From: Ostrinia nubilalis
Taxonomy: Eukaryota > Arthropoda > Insecta > Lepidoptera > Crambidae
DNA: 64,000 nt
Direction: 5' to 3'
Assembly (NCBI RefSeq): GCF_963855985.1
Contig: NC_087093.1
Coordinates: 2,487,501 to 2,551,500, forward strand
The notes beneath the pieces were generated by a model, which saw only the letters and a program-made list of their open reading frames with translations, ran no database searches and was not told the DNA's origin. Positions within the stretch are counted from its first letter, which is position 1, and each line of letters opens with the position of its first letter. Below, piece by piece: positions 1 through 12,037 of this stretch. The translations under genes and the position numbers were made by a program.

Positions 1-13
1 ATTCGACCCGTAT

Positions 14-58
<45 letters not shown>

Positions 59-380
59 CTATGTTTGTTACGCGATAACTCCGCCAATTATGAACCGATT
101 TGAACAAATCTTTTTTCGGCGTATAGGTAATACCTCAAGGGTGGTCCCATTTAAATTTAATAATAAAAAAAACAACCCCCAAGGGTGGAAAATTGGGGTT
201 GAACTTTTTTATACGCAATATCTCCGCCGATTATAAACCAATTTGAACGATTATTTTTTTGTTGAATAGGTATTATCAAAAGGGTGGTTTCATGCGAATT
301 TGAAGAAAATATTTTACCCCCAAGGGTGGAAAATTGGGGATGAACTTTTTTATACGCAATATCTCCGCCGACTGCCTACC
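1..380 (+). repeat. 5'-clipped copy of a TTCAACCGACTTC-type lepidopteran element
   Basis: The segment starts at ATTCGACCCGTATG plus a long T run and matches 4861-5190 base for base over long stretches, including CGATAACTCCGCCAATTATG and the repeated phrase CCCCCAAGGGTGGAAAATTG. The first bases of the element (CAACCGACTTC, seen at 4837) lie outside the window. The open frames across it are by-products of the repeat. Its far end runs into the foldback at 441. Confidence 0.8.
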
Positions 381-440
381 TTCAGTGGTAACATCAAGGT
401 ATTAATTAGTTAACTAAAAAGCAAGAAATAAGTAAAATTT

Positions 441-745
441 TATAAAAAAAAATAAAACCGACTCCAAAAAACCTACACTAAAACGTAGAAAAATAATTAC
501 TAATTACCTACTTATTTATTAGGACGAATTATTTATATTTGTGTAGGTATACCATGATTGATACTTTTGGAGTCGGTGCAGGCAAACTACATGTTTCATA
601 ATCTTGGCACCGACTCCAGAAGTATCAATCATGGTATACCTACATAAATATTAATAATTCGTCCTAATAAATAAGTAGGTAATTAGTAATTATTTTTCTA
701 CGTTTTAGTGTAGGTTTTTTGGAGTCGGTTTTATTTTTTTTTATA
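441..745. repeat. 305-bp foldback (hairpin) element
   Basis: The left arm (441-579) and right arm (607-745) are near-perfect reverse complements with only a few mismatches, separated by a loop of about 27 bp. Both outer ends read TATAAAAAAAAATAAAACCG going inward, and the inner ends read TTTGGAGTCGGTGC. The outer sequence resembles the reverse complement of the TTTGAAGTCGGTTTTATTTT end of the neighbouring family (5221-5243). This suggests a derivative made by inverted duplication of that terminus. No coding capacity. Confidence 0.85.
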
Positions 746-1169
746 ATATGGCTGAGTTTCATTATGGGTACGTATGCTTAGCTTTACAAGTAAGTCGTTT
801 TCTAAGAGCTAGAATGTGATAGAGTTGATACGTTTTTAGAGTTTACTATTTTGACTTAATTAAGTTTTGTTGAATTTATCTTATTAATTGATAGTTTTCT
901 TTACTTTGACATTAATTTTCTTTGCTTAGAAAGGGAGCTACTTAATTTTGCAAAAAAAAAAATAGCTACACTTCTAGCGTGAATGCAGTACGACCTTAAA
1001 TATTAACGGTTTGTGATTTATTAAATATCTGTCTATTGTAGTACTGTGTAGCATTGCTATAAACTACTACACAATACTTAGCTTGCAGCGTAGCCTAGCA
1101 CGACAACTGTCAAATCGTAAGGATATTCAACGCGAGGATTACGTTGCGCCACACTCATAACAGCTAAGT
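746..1169. other. AT-rich DNA, nothing recognised
   Basis: No ORF or repeat recognised. There is a small imperfect inverted pair, AGTACTGTGTAG near 1041 and CTACACAATACT near 1067. Confidence 0.4.
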
Positions 1170-1332
1170 TCGTTTCAGCCAAATGACGTCCACTGCTGGA
1201 CAAAGGCCTCCCCCTAGGATTTCCATAACGACCGGTCCTGCGCAGCCCGCATCCAGGCTCTTCCCGCGACCTTCGCCAGATCGTCGGTCCACCTCGTGGG
1301 AGGCCTGTTCCGGCTCGTGGTCACTACTAGAG
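1170..1332 (-). mobile_element. RTE-type LINE 3'-end fragment
   Basis: On the minus strand this encodes the end of an RTE-type reverse transcriptase polyprotein, with remnants of PPTRWTDD, WMRAAQ and EAFVQQWTSF. The plus strand shows CAGCCAAATGACGTCCACTG and AGGCCTCC. The flanks AACAGCTAAGT (1159-1169) and AACAGCTACGT (1333-1343) differ at one base and are a plausible target-site duplication. The plus-strand frame across it is a shadow. Confidence 0.75.
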
Positions 1333-4300
1333 AACAGCTACGTACAGAGGCTTAAAGCCTATCTCACACAACAGGCGTGAATTCGTCGTGACACGAGCAC
1401 ATGACTTATTTTAAATTTATTATCTGTGAAAATACTCAGGCTCTCAAATTGCGCCAGGCTTGGTTTGGCAGACGCAGGCTTTCAAAAAGTCTTAAAAACG
1501 AACATCCTTAAGAAAACTTTAATGATTAATATTACGGCGAGACACGTAGGTCGTCAAACTTTAACAGCTTCTTAATAAACTTCGAACATAAACATTTGTC
1601 GGGAAACCTGCCAAGTGTAAGTCGAAAAAACCTGAATAATATTAAGTTTAATTCGAATTTTGTACGAAATCTTCAAGTAGGGAATTGGCACCGCCTTTGA
1701 ATTTAAACGTTTTGGCATTTGTGGGAGTTTAAAACATGGGGTACCTATGTTTTTTAGAAGAGGGAGCAAACATGAGGGACATGTTTTATTCAATGGAATT
1801 CCACCCTAAGGAAAATATTTTTGGTTCGATTGAAAAAGCTTAGAATAAGCTTTTAATATAAATAACTGAAAGTAACTTTAGAAGTCATTATTATTATGCA
1901 TATCTTCTTCTTTCGTATAAATTGTTTCTCTATGTTTCTAAATATTTCATGTTACAAATATTGTATTGTCTAGGCTAGGCTGTCATTATCGTCACTGCCA
2001 TAACATGACCTTATTTTGTACTTAATAAACGATAAAATAGTAAGAAGAAAAAAATACAATGAAGAACATACGATATGTGTTTGACATAGTTATCACACCG
2101 TCAAAACCGTGACTCAAATTAATGATAATTTTACCAGTCGATTGAATGAATGATAAAGCCATCAATATACTTTCGGCCACCCATCAACGTCCAGGGTTGC
2201 CTCCTTCATTACCATAAATAATTCCGAGCGCATCCCGCCTCATGATGACTGGCAACTTCGCAAATTTCCTAAGGGACTATCTGGCATCTTGAAAATTAAT
2301 TATTGAAACGTTTATTTTGAAATTTTTGGAATATTAAAATTAGTTTCACCGAATTAGTTGTTTCAAATTAAGTTTCATGTTGGCGAAAAACCACGCAACT
2401 ATCTGCCATTTTCCTAAACTTGCTTGGGCTAAAAAGAGAGAAAAATACTATTCTAAGTTGTTAAATAAATACATACCTGAAAAACGAATACATACGGTAC
2501 TAAGAATATTCAGCAAAATGATTTTGAAGCACTTACCTGAAACAAAGAAAATAAAGTAAGTATTATGCATGTAATAACAATGAACACAAATATCATAAAT
2601 TAAATTTTAATACACCAAACGTTTTGTTTTTTGCATTAGCCTGAGACATGAACCAAATCCATCAACACATTCCGATCTCAAGTCGAAATCTCGCAAAATC
2701 TATAACCGTGACCTAAATATTTTCCTCCATCATCAAGATTCAGCAAAGCGGCCAAAGTGTAGCACAAAGGCCCATTGGCTCATTACATGGCGTTTAACCC
2801 ACAATTCTATTACATATTCACACAGTCATGCAGTGACGGAAATGGGGGAGTATCAAAGGCGTATTCCATCGGTGTATTTCGTTTATTTTTTGGTTCATTT
2901 GCCACGAGGCATACTCTTGTATCGTCTCCCGTTACATTATTAAGGGTGGGTGCCGGGGAATGTAGGAGCGATTTTGGATTTTCGATACGGCTATTGAATT
3001 TCTTTTATTCTCTGAGCAATTTGCGGGAAACGAAAATTGTGTCGGCTTTTGACAAACTAGACACATCTGTGTTCAAAGAAAATAGGGTAAAAAAGGCGGC
3101 GGAAACAAAAGGCTTGAAAGATCGTAGTAAATACAATGCGAATACATAAAGCAACTATTCAGTCCCTTATTGTCATAAAGGAATGTTTTTATAACGTGAT
3201 TTATAAAAAAATGCGTTTTAGAAAAACGTAAAACGTGGTGATGTCAGTCGATGTCCCTCCAGTAAATTACTTACACACACAAATTGGTATAGAAAATGCA
3301 GTTTCATGTAACTTAGATAGTTTCAAGACTGCAGCGCTTGAAAACGAAGCGTCTTCGAGACGACTAATTAATAAGACGAGTCACGAACCACGATCCCCAA
3401 CATTCTGACGGACTGACTAATGAAAGGGAGATGAATTTAGTTTTTTAATTCACAAAAACGCTTCTTTTTTTTTTAACTTCTTTTGCTGCAAAATCGTGTA
3501 TTGAAAGTATGTAGATTGGAAATATTTAACCCCGTCACTGGCGTAGCTAATTCAAAGTTTTTTGTCACAATATAATACAATACATACAGTAAGAACTAGA
3601 ATACTATTGACAAATGTATTGCATTCTGTAGCATCAACCATCGGATAAGAATGATTACCGAATGCCTAGTGCGTTAAAACAATTTAATTAACTAATAAAA
3701 ATGTGGAGCGTCGCGCTACTGCAAAACGCCGTTGCGGGTCGTGTGGCTATGCGGGAAGACTTTATCGTCAAAGCTCACCTTACCGCTGATGCAAATGAGA
3801 CAGCGAGTGTAAACTAAGACATCAGTCCGCAGCTCACATCGCCCGCCGCTCCCGCCTGTAATTTCCGCCGCCACGTTAATGTTCGGTTTATGTAAATATT
3901 ATGAGAGTTTAACTATTCAGTTATTCACTTAGCGTCAGCTCTCTTGGGCTGTCTTTTTGTATCGTACTTTCCTTCCTTTGCTAAGAGTTAAATTGTTTTT
4001 GTCGGGCCATCCAACTTTTCTAAGTCGATTTAAATGTGCGAGGAACGATTAATCCGAATCGAGTTAGCGCTGTGACAGTTGCATTTTAAAAGGTTTTTTT
4101 AGACGACTTAAAATGATTTATGGGATGAGGATAAAGTAGCATGATTAACATTTTAAATAAGTTCAAATGATTAAATACTGATAATATTATAGCTGACAAC
4201 TGATGAAGATGAAAGGTTTTCGACAGAAAGACCCAGCATCGATAGGACAAAACCTACTACAGGTTGCTAGACGCCGCTAGGTGCAAATAATTTAGATTTG

Positions 4301-4836
4301 TTAAGTTGTAGCGTTTTATAAGATCTGTAACTGTGAGACCAACAATGTACAATGTAATGTGAAATCACTTGACATTTTATGACGCTCACTAAAATTTTGA
4401 TTTCCCGTACTAAAACCATAGCATTGTGTTATTGTCCTTACAAAATTAAATAATAAGCTATGAACCATGTCCAGTAAAATTAAACGACTTTCACAAATTG
4501 CAGCCTTGAAACTGAAAACTTCACAGTATCGTTATGTCGCACAAAGTATTCCGAAACAAAGACATGTTTAGCAAGAAGCGTGCTACGAACCAGATACCAA
4601 ACATGAGCTAAATAGTCAGGCGCCTAGACTACCTAGACAGAATTAAGTTGGCCTTAGAGCTTAGGCCATGAAACAAGCGTTTTACCTAGGATGAAATGAC
4701 ATTTCTATACTAAATGACAACTTAAGCCAGAGTTCAACTAGGATGTAACTTTTATTAATAAGGGGGTTACGTTACATTACTACTAGTGGCGTTCAACCTA
4801 AATATTTATGGCTATTGAGAACCTTCTCCTTTTCAA
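1333..4836. other. 3.5 kb of AT-rich DNA without a recognised gene
   Basis: Short open frames occur (for example 124 codons at 2775-3149), but none has a recognisable domain or coding-like composition. A GC-richer patch at about 3700-3890 has several CpGs (GCGTCGCGC, CCCGCCGCTCCCGCC). It could be regulatory or the remains of an exon, but nothing in the sequence decides this. Confidence 0.4.
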
Positions 4837-5243
4837 CCGACTTCAAAAAAGGAGGAGGTTCTCAATTCGACCCGTATGTTTTTTTTCTATGTTTGTTACG
4901 CGATAACTCCGCCAATTATGAACCGATTTGAACAAATCTTTTTTCGGCGTATAGATAATACCTCAAGGGTGGTCCCATTTAAATTTAATAATAGAAAAAA
5001 CAACCCCCAAGGGTGGAAAATTGGGGATGAACTTTTTATACGCAATATCTCCGCCGATTATAAATCAATTTGAACGATTATTTTTTTGTTGAATAGGTAT
5101 TATCATAAGGGTGGTTTCATGCGAATTTGAAGAAAATATTTCACCCCCAAGGGTGGAAAATTGGGGATGAACTTTTTTATACGCAATATTTTTATATTTT
5201 AGATTTTTTTGTGTTCACGCATTTGAAGTCGGTTTTATTTTTT
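4837..5243 (+). mobile_element. Complete TTCAACCGACTTC-type non-autonomous element
   Basis: The element opens with CAACCGACTTCAAAAAAGG and ends with TTTGAAGTCGGTTTTATTTT, so the termini are inverted (AACCGACTTC against GAAGTCGGTT). The interior repeats TACGCAATAT and CCCCCAAGGGTGGAAAATTG about 125 bp apart. It has no transposase and is about 405 bp long. Related ends occur at 1-380, 12539-12594, 13165-13220 and 49697-49715. The family is common in Lepidoptera by recollection. Confidence 0.75.
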
Positions 5244-5318
5244 TAAAAAGTTAATTATTTCCAGTCGGTTAAAATACTATAGTTCAATTTAATTTCTATC
5301 ATTTTAACCACGTTTTGT

Positions 5319-5380
5319 CACCATCATCATCATCATCATTTTAACCACAGGACGTCCACTGTTGAACAGAGGCCTCCCCC
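5319..5380 (-). mobile_element. RTE LINE 3'-tail fragment
   Basis: (ATC)n repeats lead into TTTTAACCACAGGACGTCCA and AGAGGCCTCCCCC, the reverse complement of the RTE 3' end with its (GAT)n tail. Only about 60 bp remains, consistent with severe 5' truncation. Confidence 0.75.
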
Positions 5381-5384
5381 AAAC

Positions 5385-6222
5385 ACACATCAGTTACCCG
5401 CATATTTCTAGGAATAAAGCGAGAAAATCCAAATTTTCTTTCAATAAATACAAACATTTTGAGACCACAAGTTCTCAGATGGTTTTCTTACTAACGAACA
5501 GCATTTGATTTTCATTTACCTGTAACATTAATACCTCTTCCCGCTGGTTTGCTAGCCCTCCCCCAGTCAATAGTCGCAGCACGTCTCCCGTTCCCGTGTA
5601 GTGTGTCCACCTGCCGGGACCTGCTTTCTTACCCGGATTAAGTCGAATTAAGTCCTCTGTTACGTCCCGTTTTATTCTGAGTCGAAGGTTTTTGTTAAAA
5701 ACAAACGGGTATATCCTATGTCCCTTGGGGACCGGAGTAGGTAATGGATGTAGCAGAATGATGGCTTAAATTATTTTTATTAGCTGGTAACCTAAAGCTG
5801 GTAATTTTATGAGTAAGACTTTGTAAAATCAACATTACTGTGACATGTTTTTGAGGGATCTTTGATTTTTTAAAGTACATTATCTAGTGGTACTAGTGGA
5901 CTATTGATTAGTGGTCATGAAATTAGTTCTTCGACAAAACAAACTTATGAGCATGGATATTTTGTATCGTACTTAGTTCTCTAATGTAAAAAAATAATTT
6001 ACAACAGTACGCGTTCGTGTATGTTTTATATGTGTTGTCTAGTATGTATTAAAGTACTTAAAGCTTCATTAATTTGATTTGTAAATTTTGTTAGTCGCTT
6101 TGAACATTTTGCCTTGGAAAAGATAATCTGAGCTATCCCTCTAACAGCATAAGCTAATATTTAAACCAAGATTTCGAACCGCATTAAAAAACATAGCACT
6201 CGAAACTTTTACATGCACCACA
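5385..6222. other. Unrecognised intergenic DNA
   Basis: A mildly GC-rich stretch at 5530-5660 (CCTCCCCCAGTC, CACCTGCCGGGACC) has no ORF of note. The rest is AT-rich. Confidence 0.35.
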
Positions 6223-6780
6223 TCACCCCAGCTGTAACTCCGGCCAGATGCTGAGCCCGATAGCTTATTCACCATATTTTCCGTATCCACTCTACATGCA
6301 TACAACCGTGTGCATCTCAGTCGTTTGTCATGTCGGAATAGGCAGTTGTCGTCAACGATGCACCGCGCAGCGTCTCGGGATGGCACAGACATGTGCAAGC
6401 GGCTGTTAGTTACACCACTGTGTAATAGTTATTAATGATAGGTCAAACTGTTCCATTAGTGCACATTTAAATAAGCAGTGTCTTCTTTGGATGAAGTCAA
6501 CTGGCACAAGAGTAAAAAAGATACTGAAGAAGAAAATATTTGATATAGTAAGGACCTCCGCTGAGTACAGTGGTCCTGGTCATTACACGCGATCATTCTT
6601 TACGAGAATTCTGTAATTATTATAAATGATGGCTACACAGTTTAAGTGTGTGCTCATTTAAATGAGTAGTATTTTCTTTGGATGAAGTCAACTGTCACAC
6701 GAGTCAAATACTTAGATACTGAAAAAGAAAATATTTGATAGAGTAAGGACCTTCGTTGTATACAGTGGTGGCCACTATGC

Positions 6781-6847
6781 TCGTCAAAAATCTGACAACT
6801 CCATGCAAAAACACCGTTTTAAAGTTAGGTGGTGCAACTCAGCCTTA
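6781..6847. mobile_element. Partial AGGCTGGGTTGCACCA-type MITE
   Basis: It contains CGTCAAAAATCTGACAACTC and ends GGTGGTGCAACTCAGCCTTA, the hallmark end of a MITE family with complete copies at 23007-23113, 30702-30823 and 33889-34008. It lies between modules B and C of the tandem array. The bases GGTGGTGCAACTCAGCCTTA recur at 8925-8943, so part of it was duplicated with module C. Confidence 0.75.
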
Positions 6848-7821
6848 GTATGAAGTTGATCTTCACCAGTTTTTCTAAGATGTGCTTTTACTGCAAATAC
6901 CAGGAAATTGGCTCGTCAAGTCACTGTGACAGTAATTTAACTACAGAGACACCATTACGCGTCGGTGTGACGTATACCCACGAATACTTCAAAATAAATG
7001 TATTACAAATCAATAAGTAATGAAAGAAATGCATTATTCCACAGAATAATAATAAGTACTACGTACAGAAGTTTTACTTCGCGAAGGTATTAAAAAAAAT
7101 GTATGCTCAATGTCATTAACAATATGGTGTAATTTAGCCTGTCTCAAGAGTCAAGCACCATTTTGTTGACAAACGTCAGTGATCGGCACGGCGCCGAAGC
7201 TATAGGGCTGACTTTGGTAAAATGATGTGACGTGAGGTGCCAAACTGCGGAAAATGGCGGAGGAAATACATGATTTAGCATGAATTATCATGAATAATAT
7301 TAACTACTTAATTACCTCTCAGTGTCTTGAGGCAACTTAAAAAAGTACATTCTGTGTTTTTAGTATTATTTAGGCAGTTAAATACTGCACAGTATTTAGT
7401 CCACCATTTTCTTTATTTTCTTCCATCATACACAAGAATACGCGTGCGTGAGTCAATGTTCGCTCGTATGTGAGGCCTTGTCGAATAGTATCCTGTAGGT
7501 GGGCCATCGTGCGTGTTTTGTTTTCGATGTAAACTCGCGGAGATGAACAGGCCTGGTAATAGTTATTAATGATAGGTCAAACTGTTCCATTAGTGCACAT
7601 TTAAATAAGCAGTGTCTTCTTGGGATGAAGTCAACTGTGACAAGAGTAAAAAAGATACTGAAGAAGAAAATATTTGATACAGTAAGGACCTCCGCTGTAT
7701 ACAGTGGTCTTGGTCATTATACGTGGTCATTCTCTCCGAGAATTCTGTTTATCACCCCAGCTGTAACTCTTGCCAGATGCTGAACCCGATAGCTTATTCA
7801 CCAACACCATACTTTCCGTAT

Positions 7822-7936
7822 ACATGGGCGTACCCAGATTCTAACTTGGGGGAGGGGGGTAAATTATACCTAGCTTCTGGCTGAGGGTTAGCGGAATGTC
7901 AAGGCCCTCGGCTGCCCCCCCCTGGGTATGGTCAGG
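7822..7936. repeat. Insertion/deletion segment differing between array units
   Basis: Relative to the first unit (CCGTATCCACTCTACATGC at about 6277), this unit carries about 115 extra bases beginning ACATGGGCGTACCCAG and ending CCTGGGTATGGTCAGG. Related shorter versions are at 8322-8405 and 8807-8900. The ends TACCCAG and CTGGGTA are inverted, which fits a small insertion element. Confidence 0.6.
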
Positions 7937-9130
7937 CCACTCTACATGCATACAAGCGTGCGCATCTCAGTCGTTTGTCATGTCGGAATAGGCAGTTGTC
8001 GTCAACGATGCACCGCGCAGCGTCTCGGGATGGCACAGACATGTGCAAGCGGCTGTTAGTTACACCACTGTGTAATAGTTATTAATGATAGGTCAAACTG
8101 TTCCATTAGTGCACATTTAAATAAGAAGTGTCTTCTTTGGATGAAGTCAACTGTGACAAGAGTAAAAAAGATACTGAATAAGAAAATATTTGATAGAGTA
8201 AGGACCTCCGCTGTACACAGTGGTCCTGGTCATTATACGCGGTTATTCTCTCAAAGAATTCTCTGAGCAGAGCGTCAGATGCTGAACCCGAGATAGCTTA
8301 TTCACCATACTTTCCGTATACATAGGCGTACCCTTCTGGCCTAGGGTTAGCGGGGGGTCAAATCCCTCGACTGCCTTCCCCTTGGGTATGGTCACTATGG
8401 TCAGGCCACTCTACATGCATACAAGCGTGTGCATCTCAGTCGTTTGTCATGTCGGAATAGGCAGTTGTCGTCAACGATGCACCGCGCAGCGTCTCGGGAT
8501 GGCACAGACATGTGCAAGCGGCTGTTAGTTACACCACTGTGTAATAGTTATTAATGATAGGTCAAACTGTTCCATTAGTGCACATTTAAATAAGCAGTGT
8601 CGTCTTTGGATGAAGTCAACTGTGATAAGAGTAAAAAAGATACTGAATAAGAAAATATTTGATAGAGTAAGAACCTCCGCTGTATACAGTGGTCTTGGTC
8701 ATTATACGTGGTCATTATCTCCGAGAATTCTGTTTATCGCCCCAGCTGTAACTCTTGCCAGATGCTGAACCCGATAGCTTATTCACCAACACCATACTTT
8801 CCGTATACATGGGCGTACCCAGATTCTAACTTGGGGGAGGGGGGTAAATTATACCTAGCTTCTGCCTTAGGGTTAGCGGAATGTCAAGGCCCTCGGCTGC
8901 AAGGTGCTTAGGTGCTTTGCTTAGGTGGTGCAACTCAGCCTTATTATGAAATTGATCTTCACCAGTTTTTCTAAGATGTGCTTTTAATGCAAATACCAGG
9001 AAATTGGCTCGTCAAGTCACTGTGACAATAATTTAACTACAGAGACACCATTACGCGTCGGTGTGACGTATACCCACGTATACTTCAAAATAAATCTATT
9101 ACAAATCAACAAGTAATGAAAGAAATGCAT

Positions 9131-9795
9131 TATTCTAACAATCAGCGCCCTCCTCTTTTATTTTGAACAACTGTCCTTTTCCTGGGATTGTCTGAAAGAT
9201 ACTCGTACATTTAACATTACTTAGCGATAAGATTTTTCGTGGTGATCATGATAGAGTGTTTAACCACAGTATACATATTTGATTTATTTACTGTGCTTTA
9301 ACTATCCAAGTGCTTTAACTGCAAATACTAGCAGTAGGCTCCTTAAGTCTCGGAGACATTGATTTAACTACAGAGACGAGCAGCCATTACGCGTCGGTGT
9401 GACGTATACCCACGGATATGCGACGTGCAGCGTCTACGTAGTAGATTTATGGTCGTCTAGCCTTGCGGCCGGCGTGGCTGAACACGTCTCCTTGATGTAT
9501 ACGCCCTGCCCGGATTTATGCGACGTTTATTGGCCGAATTAAAATGTAGATAAACCTGGTTTGGAGCATCTGGGTCTGGGATGGTTTTGAGAATTTTGAG
9601 ATTTGTTTTGACTTGAACTCGTAGTTAAGAATTTCTGTTGGAGCTTGATTTAACTGGATAGAAAACGATCCCTTTTCAGAAATTAATATTTGTGGATATA
9701 ATGTGTAAAAAGCAGTAAATGGCAATTTTTAGATTTTTCACGCATCGACACGAAAATAATAGGAAAGAAATTCGGCACTTGATAATTGAGTTCAA
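9131..9795. other. Unrecognised DNA with a diverged module-C relative
   Basis: The stretch 9310-9420 repeats TTTAACTACAGAGAC and CATTACGCGTCGGTGTGACG from module C of the neighbouring array. The remainder has no recognised gene. Confidence 0.5.
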
Positions 9796-9829
9796 GATCA
9801 TCATCATCATCATCATTTCAGCCACAAGA
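9796..9829 (-). mobile_element. RTE LINE tail remnant
   Basis: (ATC)n is followed by ATTTCAGCCACAAGAC, the reverse complement of the extreme RTE 3' end. Only about 34 bp survives. Confidence 0.5.
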
Positions 9830-11454
9830 CTAGTTTAATAATTATTGTGATGTAATAAAAATTAGTTTAGAACAAAAGCAAAAAGAAAACCGCTTGTCTA
9901 CAATACCGTTTCAAAACGGCCTCTGGCATAAAACCACTATGAGAAATTATGTCATTCAAAGTTCCCCATATTTCAATGTACGAATTTAAACAATTTTAAA
10001 TCGAACAACACTCCCTGGCTCCATCTTCGGCCTCACCAAAGTCCGCAATTGGTAAACCACACAAATACCCAACCTGAAATAAACCCGTCTGGTTCCGTGA
10101 AAGCTTAGACAAAAGAAAACAGCCAGTACCTTTGATTTAAATATATTTTTTTTAATCCTTAGTAAAAACTTTTTCAGATTTTATTAGTAGAATTATTAAT
10201 GAAGTAAGAAACTACTGAAAGAAAAGATAATAACATATTTTTGAGCTACAAATAGCATACATAATATGTGAGACCACTAAGGTTGCTTATTGATATCATA
10301 AAATATTTTATGTAATAAACCAAAACAAACCGGTAAGAAGAGGTTGAAGTATGCAGATTGAATAATTGGATGAGATAGAAGGTGTTAAAAATGTACAACA
10401 ATAATACGTTTACCATAATTATTTCGGGGGTTTGTTAAGTTCAAATTTTAATTTATATTTTTCGTTTACTTCAAATTGTGTTGGCCGTTTTTTTTGGTGT
10501 GTGTTGTGAGGAAATATCGTGGGAAACGCCGCAGATCTCCGCAGGTGCGGTGCGGATGTCTATAAAAAGCATCTCCAGCTATATTTCAACGCAGCACCTC
10601 GGGTTGCTGAGAATTTGTGCAGTTGATGGCGTGTAATGGCCGTTTTTGTTGTTCCTTGGAAAAGGAGAAAAGGGTCACTTTAAGGAGATTGGTAATTTTG
10701 GCTCAGAATTCCTATTATAAAAGGAATATTTTTGTTTTATCTTGAAAGCTTCCTTAAAATTTTTTGAACAGTCCATCTAAAAAAAAGTTTTTGAAGGTGT
10801 GTCATTCTTAATTACGTTGTTAAGTTGGGTTGTTAAGCCGTGTGGTTTCGGTAGAATAAGACCATCGTCATTTTTCCCTTGAATGACGTAAGAAGTGACC
10901 ACGTTAAAAATAAGCGAACATCAGGCCTCCTCAATAGTCCTGCGTGGGGAGTGCAGTTTTTGCTTCCGATAAACATCTTTCAGTAGAGCCTAAATGACTT
11001 GACGATGATTGTTAAGCCCTCATAGTTTCTGATTTATAACACAGTGGCACAGTGGAATTATATTATTTAAACTCCATCCAACATCAAAAAGGATTTTTCC
11101 CGGCAAAATGAAAACCCTTCGCAAAGCTCGCCTGACGTGTTAGGTCGGCGGATTATGCGCTAACTAAGTTCCTGTCATCGTTTAAACTCCGGCACTTTAA
11201 ATAATTACGTACAGCCCGTAAACATTACTATGCCATGCCAAATGTTTACAGCGAAATTATTGAAAAGGGGCTCGTTGTTAAATCCGCGTGAACTGGTTCG
11301 TCGTTGACACACGTCTGAATTAAATATGTTGCCGCCTGGACACATAATGGACACCGATCCAGTAGGATGGTACTGCTGGAATGTTTCTACTATTTTAATT
11401 GTCCATAAATAATATTAGAAATCTAGTTAGTTATGATTACGTTAGACCTGGCAT
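9830..11454. other. Unrecognised DNA with one short repeat fragment
   Basis: No gene recognised. The segment 10918-10975 (ATCAGGCCTCCTCAATAGTC, TGCTTCCGA) matches part of the repeat at 24856-25015. A TATA-like TATAAAAAGC at 10561 follows a GC-rich patch, but no transcript structure supports a promoter call. Confidence 0.4.
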
Positions 11455-11620
11455 GATGATCGTCATCATCTTTTCAGTCACAGGTCGACCACTGCTGAAC
11501 ATAGGCCTCCCCCAATGATTTCCACATCGCCCAGTTGGTAGTGGCCTGCATCCAGCGCTTTTCTGCTACCTTTATTAGGTCGTCGGTAGGTGGACGTCCT
11601 ACGCTGCGTTTTCTGCCCAT
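11455..11620 (-). mobile_element. RTE LINE 3'-end fragment
   Basis: ATC repeats lead into TCAGTCACAGGTCGACCACT, AACATAGGCCTCCCCCAATG and CCTGCATCCAGCGCTTTTCT, then ATTAGGTCGTCGGTAGGTGG. On the minus strand this is the C-terminal coding end and (GAT)n tail of an RTE element. Confidence 0.85.
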
Positions 11621-12037
11621 GATGATACGTGTGATTAATTAGATTTCTGACCCCACAGGGACAAACTATCTGACACTAGTAATTTACTAGACCTCAATAC
11701 AAAAGTCGTATTTCGTTATCTGTGCGAAAGCTGCAACATATTCACAAGTAATTTTGAGCCATACGACAATATTCATAAAAACGACCAAACAGCTGATAAA
11801 CCCTGGCAATGATCTAGAATTACCTGTTTTGTAACCGGACACTGAGGAGGCGATGACCTTTGTTGCTACAATAAGGAAAAGGGCGGGTAAAGTGGGGCAA
11901 ATTTTATTTTTGGAGCTGTTAACCCTAACATACAACACTGGAGAAACAGTGAAGCGCGAAGGTTATTATGTCAGTTATGGGGCTAACGGTCTCTACCATT
12001 ACATTACGGCGGTTTCTATGTCTTGAATTTATAGAAC

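Larger units (their letters stand above)
6223..9130 (+). repeat. Local tandem array of ~470-520 bp units
   Basis: Two modules alternate. Module A (CCCCAGCTGTAACTC ... CGCGCAGCGTCTCGGGATGG) is at about 6225-6421, 7751-8072, 8275-8544 and 8736-8900. Module B (TAATAGTTATTAATGATAGG ... TTTGATAGAGTAAGGACC) starts at 6425, 7556, 8073 and 8545, with a diverged half copy at 6650-6770. Start-to-start spacing is 517 and 472 bp in the last copies. Module C (GATCTTCACCAGTTTTTCTA) occurs at 6849-7040 and 8951-9130, with a diverged relative at 9310-9420. A non-repeated block fills 7041-7553. No unit is convincingly coding; frames such as 6141-6398 on the minus strand are not conserved in length between units. 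Confidence 0.9.

Noticed and set aside
12..236. Phe-rich small protein at the window start
   Set aside because: Translation of a T run plus a known repeat; the same repeat at 4876 gives another meaningless frame.
2775..3149. 124-codon open frame on the plus strand
   Set aside because: Longest frame in the first 30 kb, but no domain, no coding-like bias, no splice context and no repeat support; chance is enough.
6141..6398. 85-codon minus-strand gene in the tandem array
   Set aside because: Other array units do not keep the frame; it is a by-product of module A.
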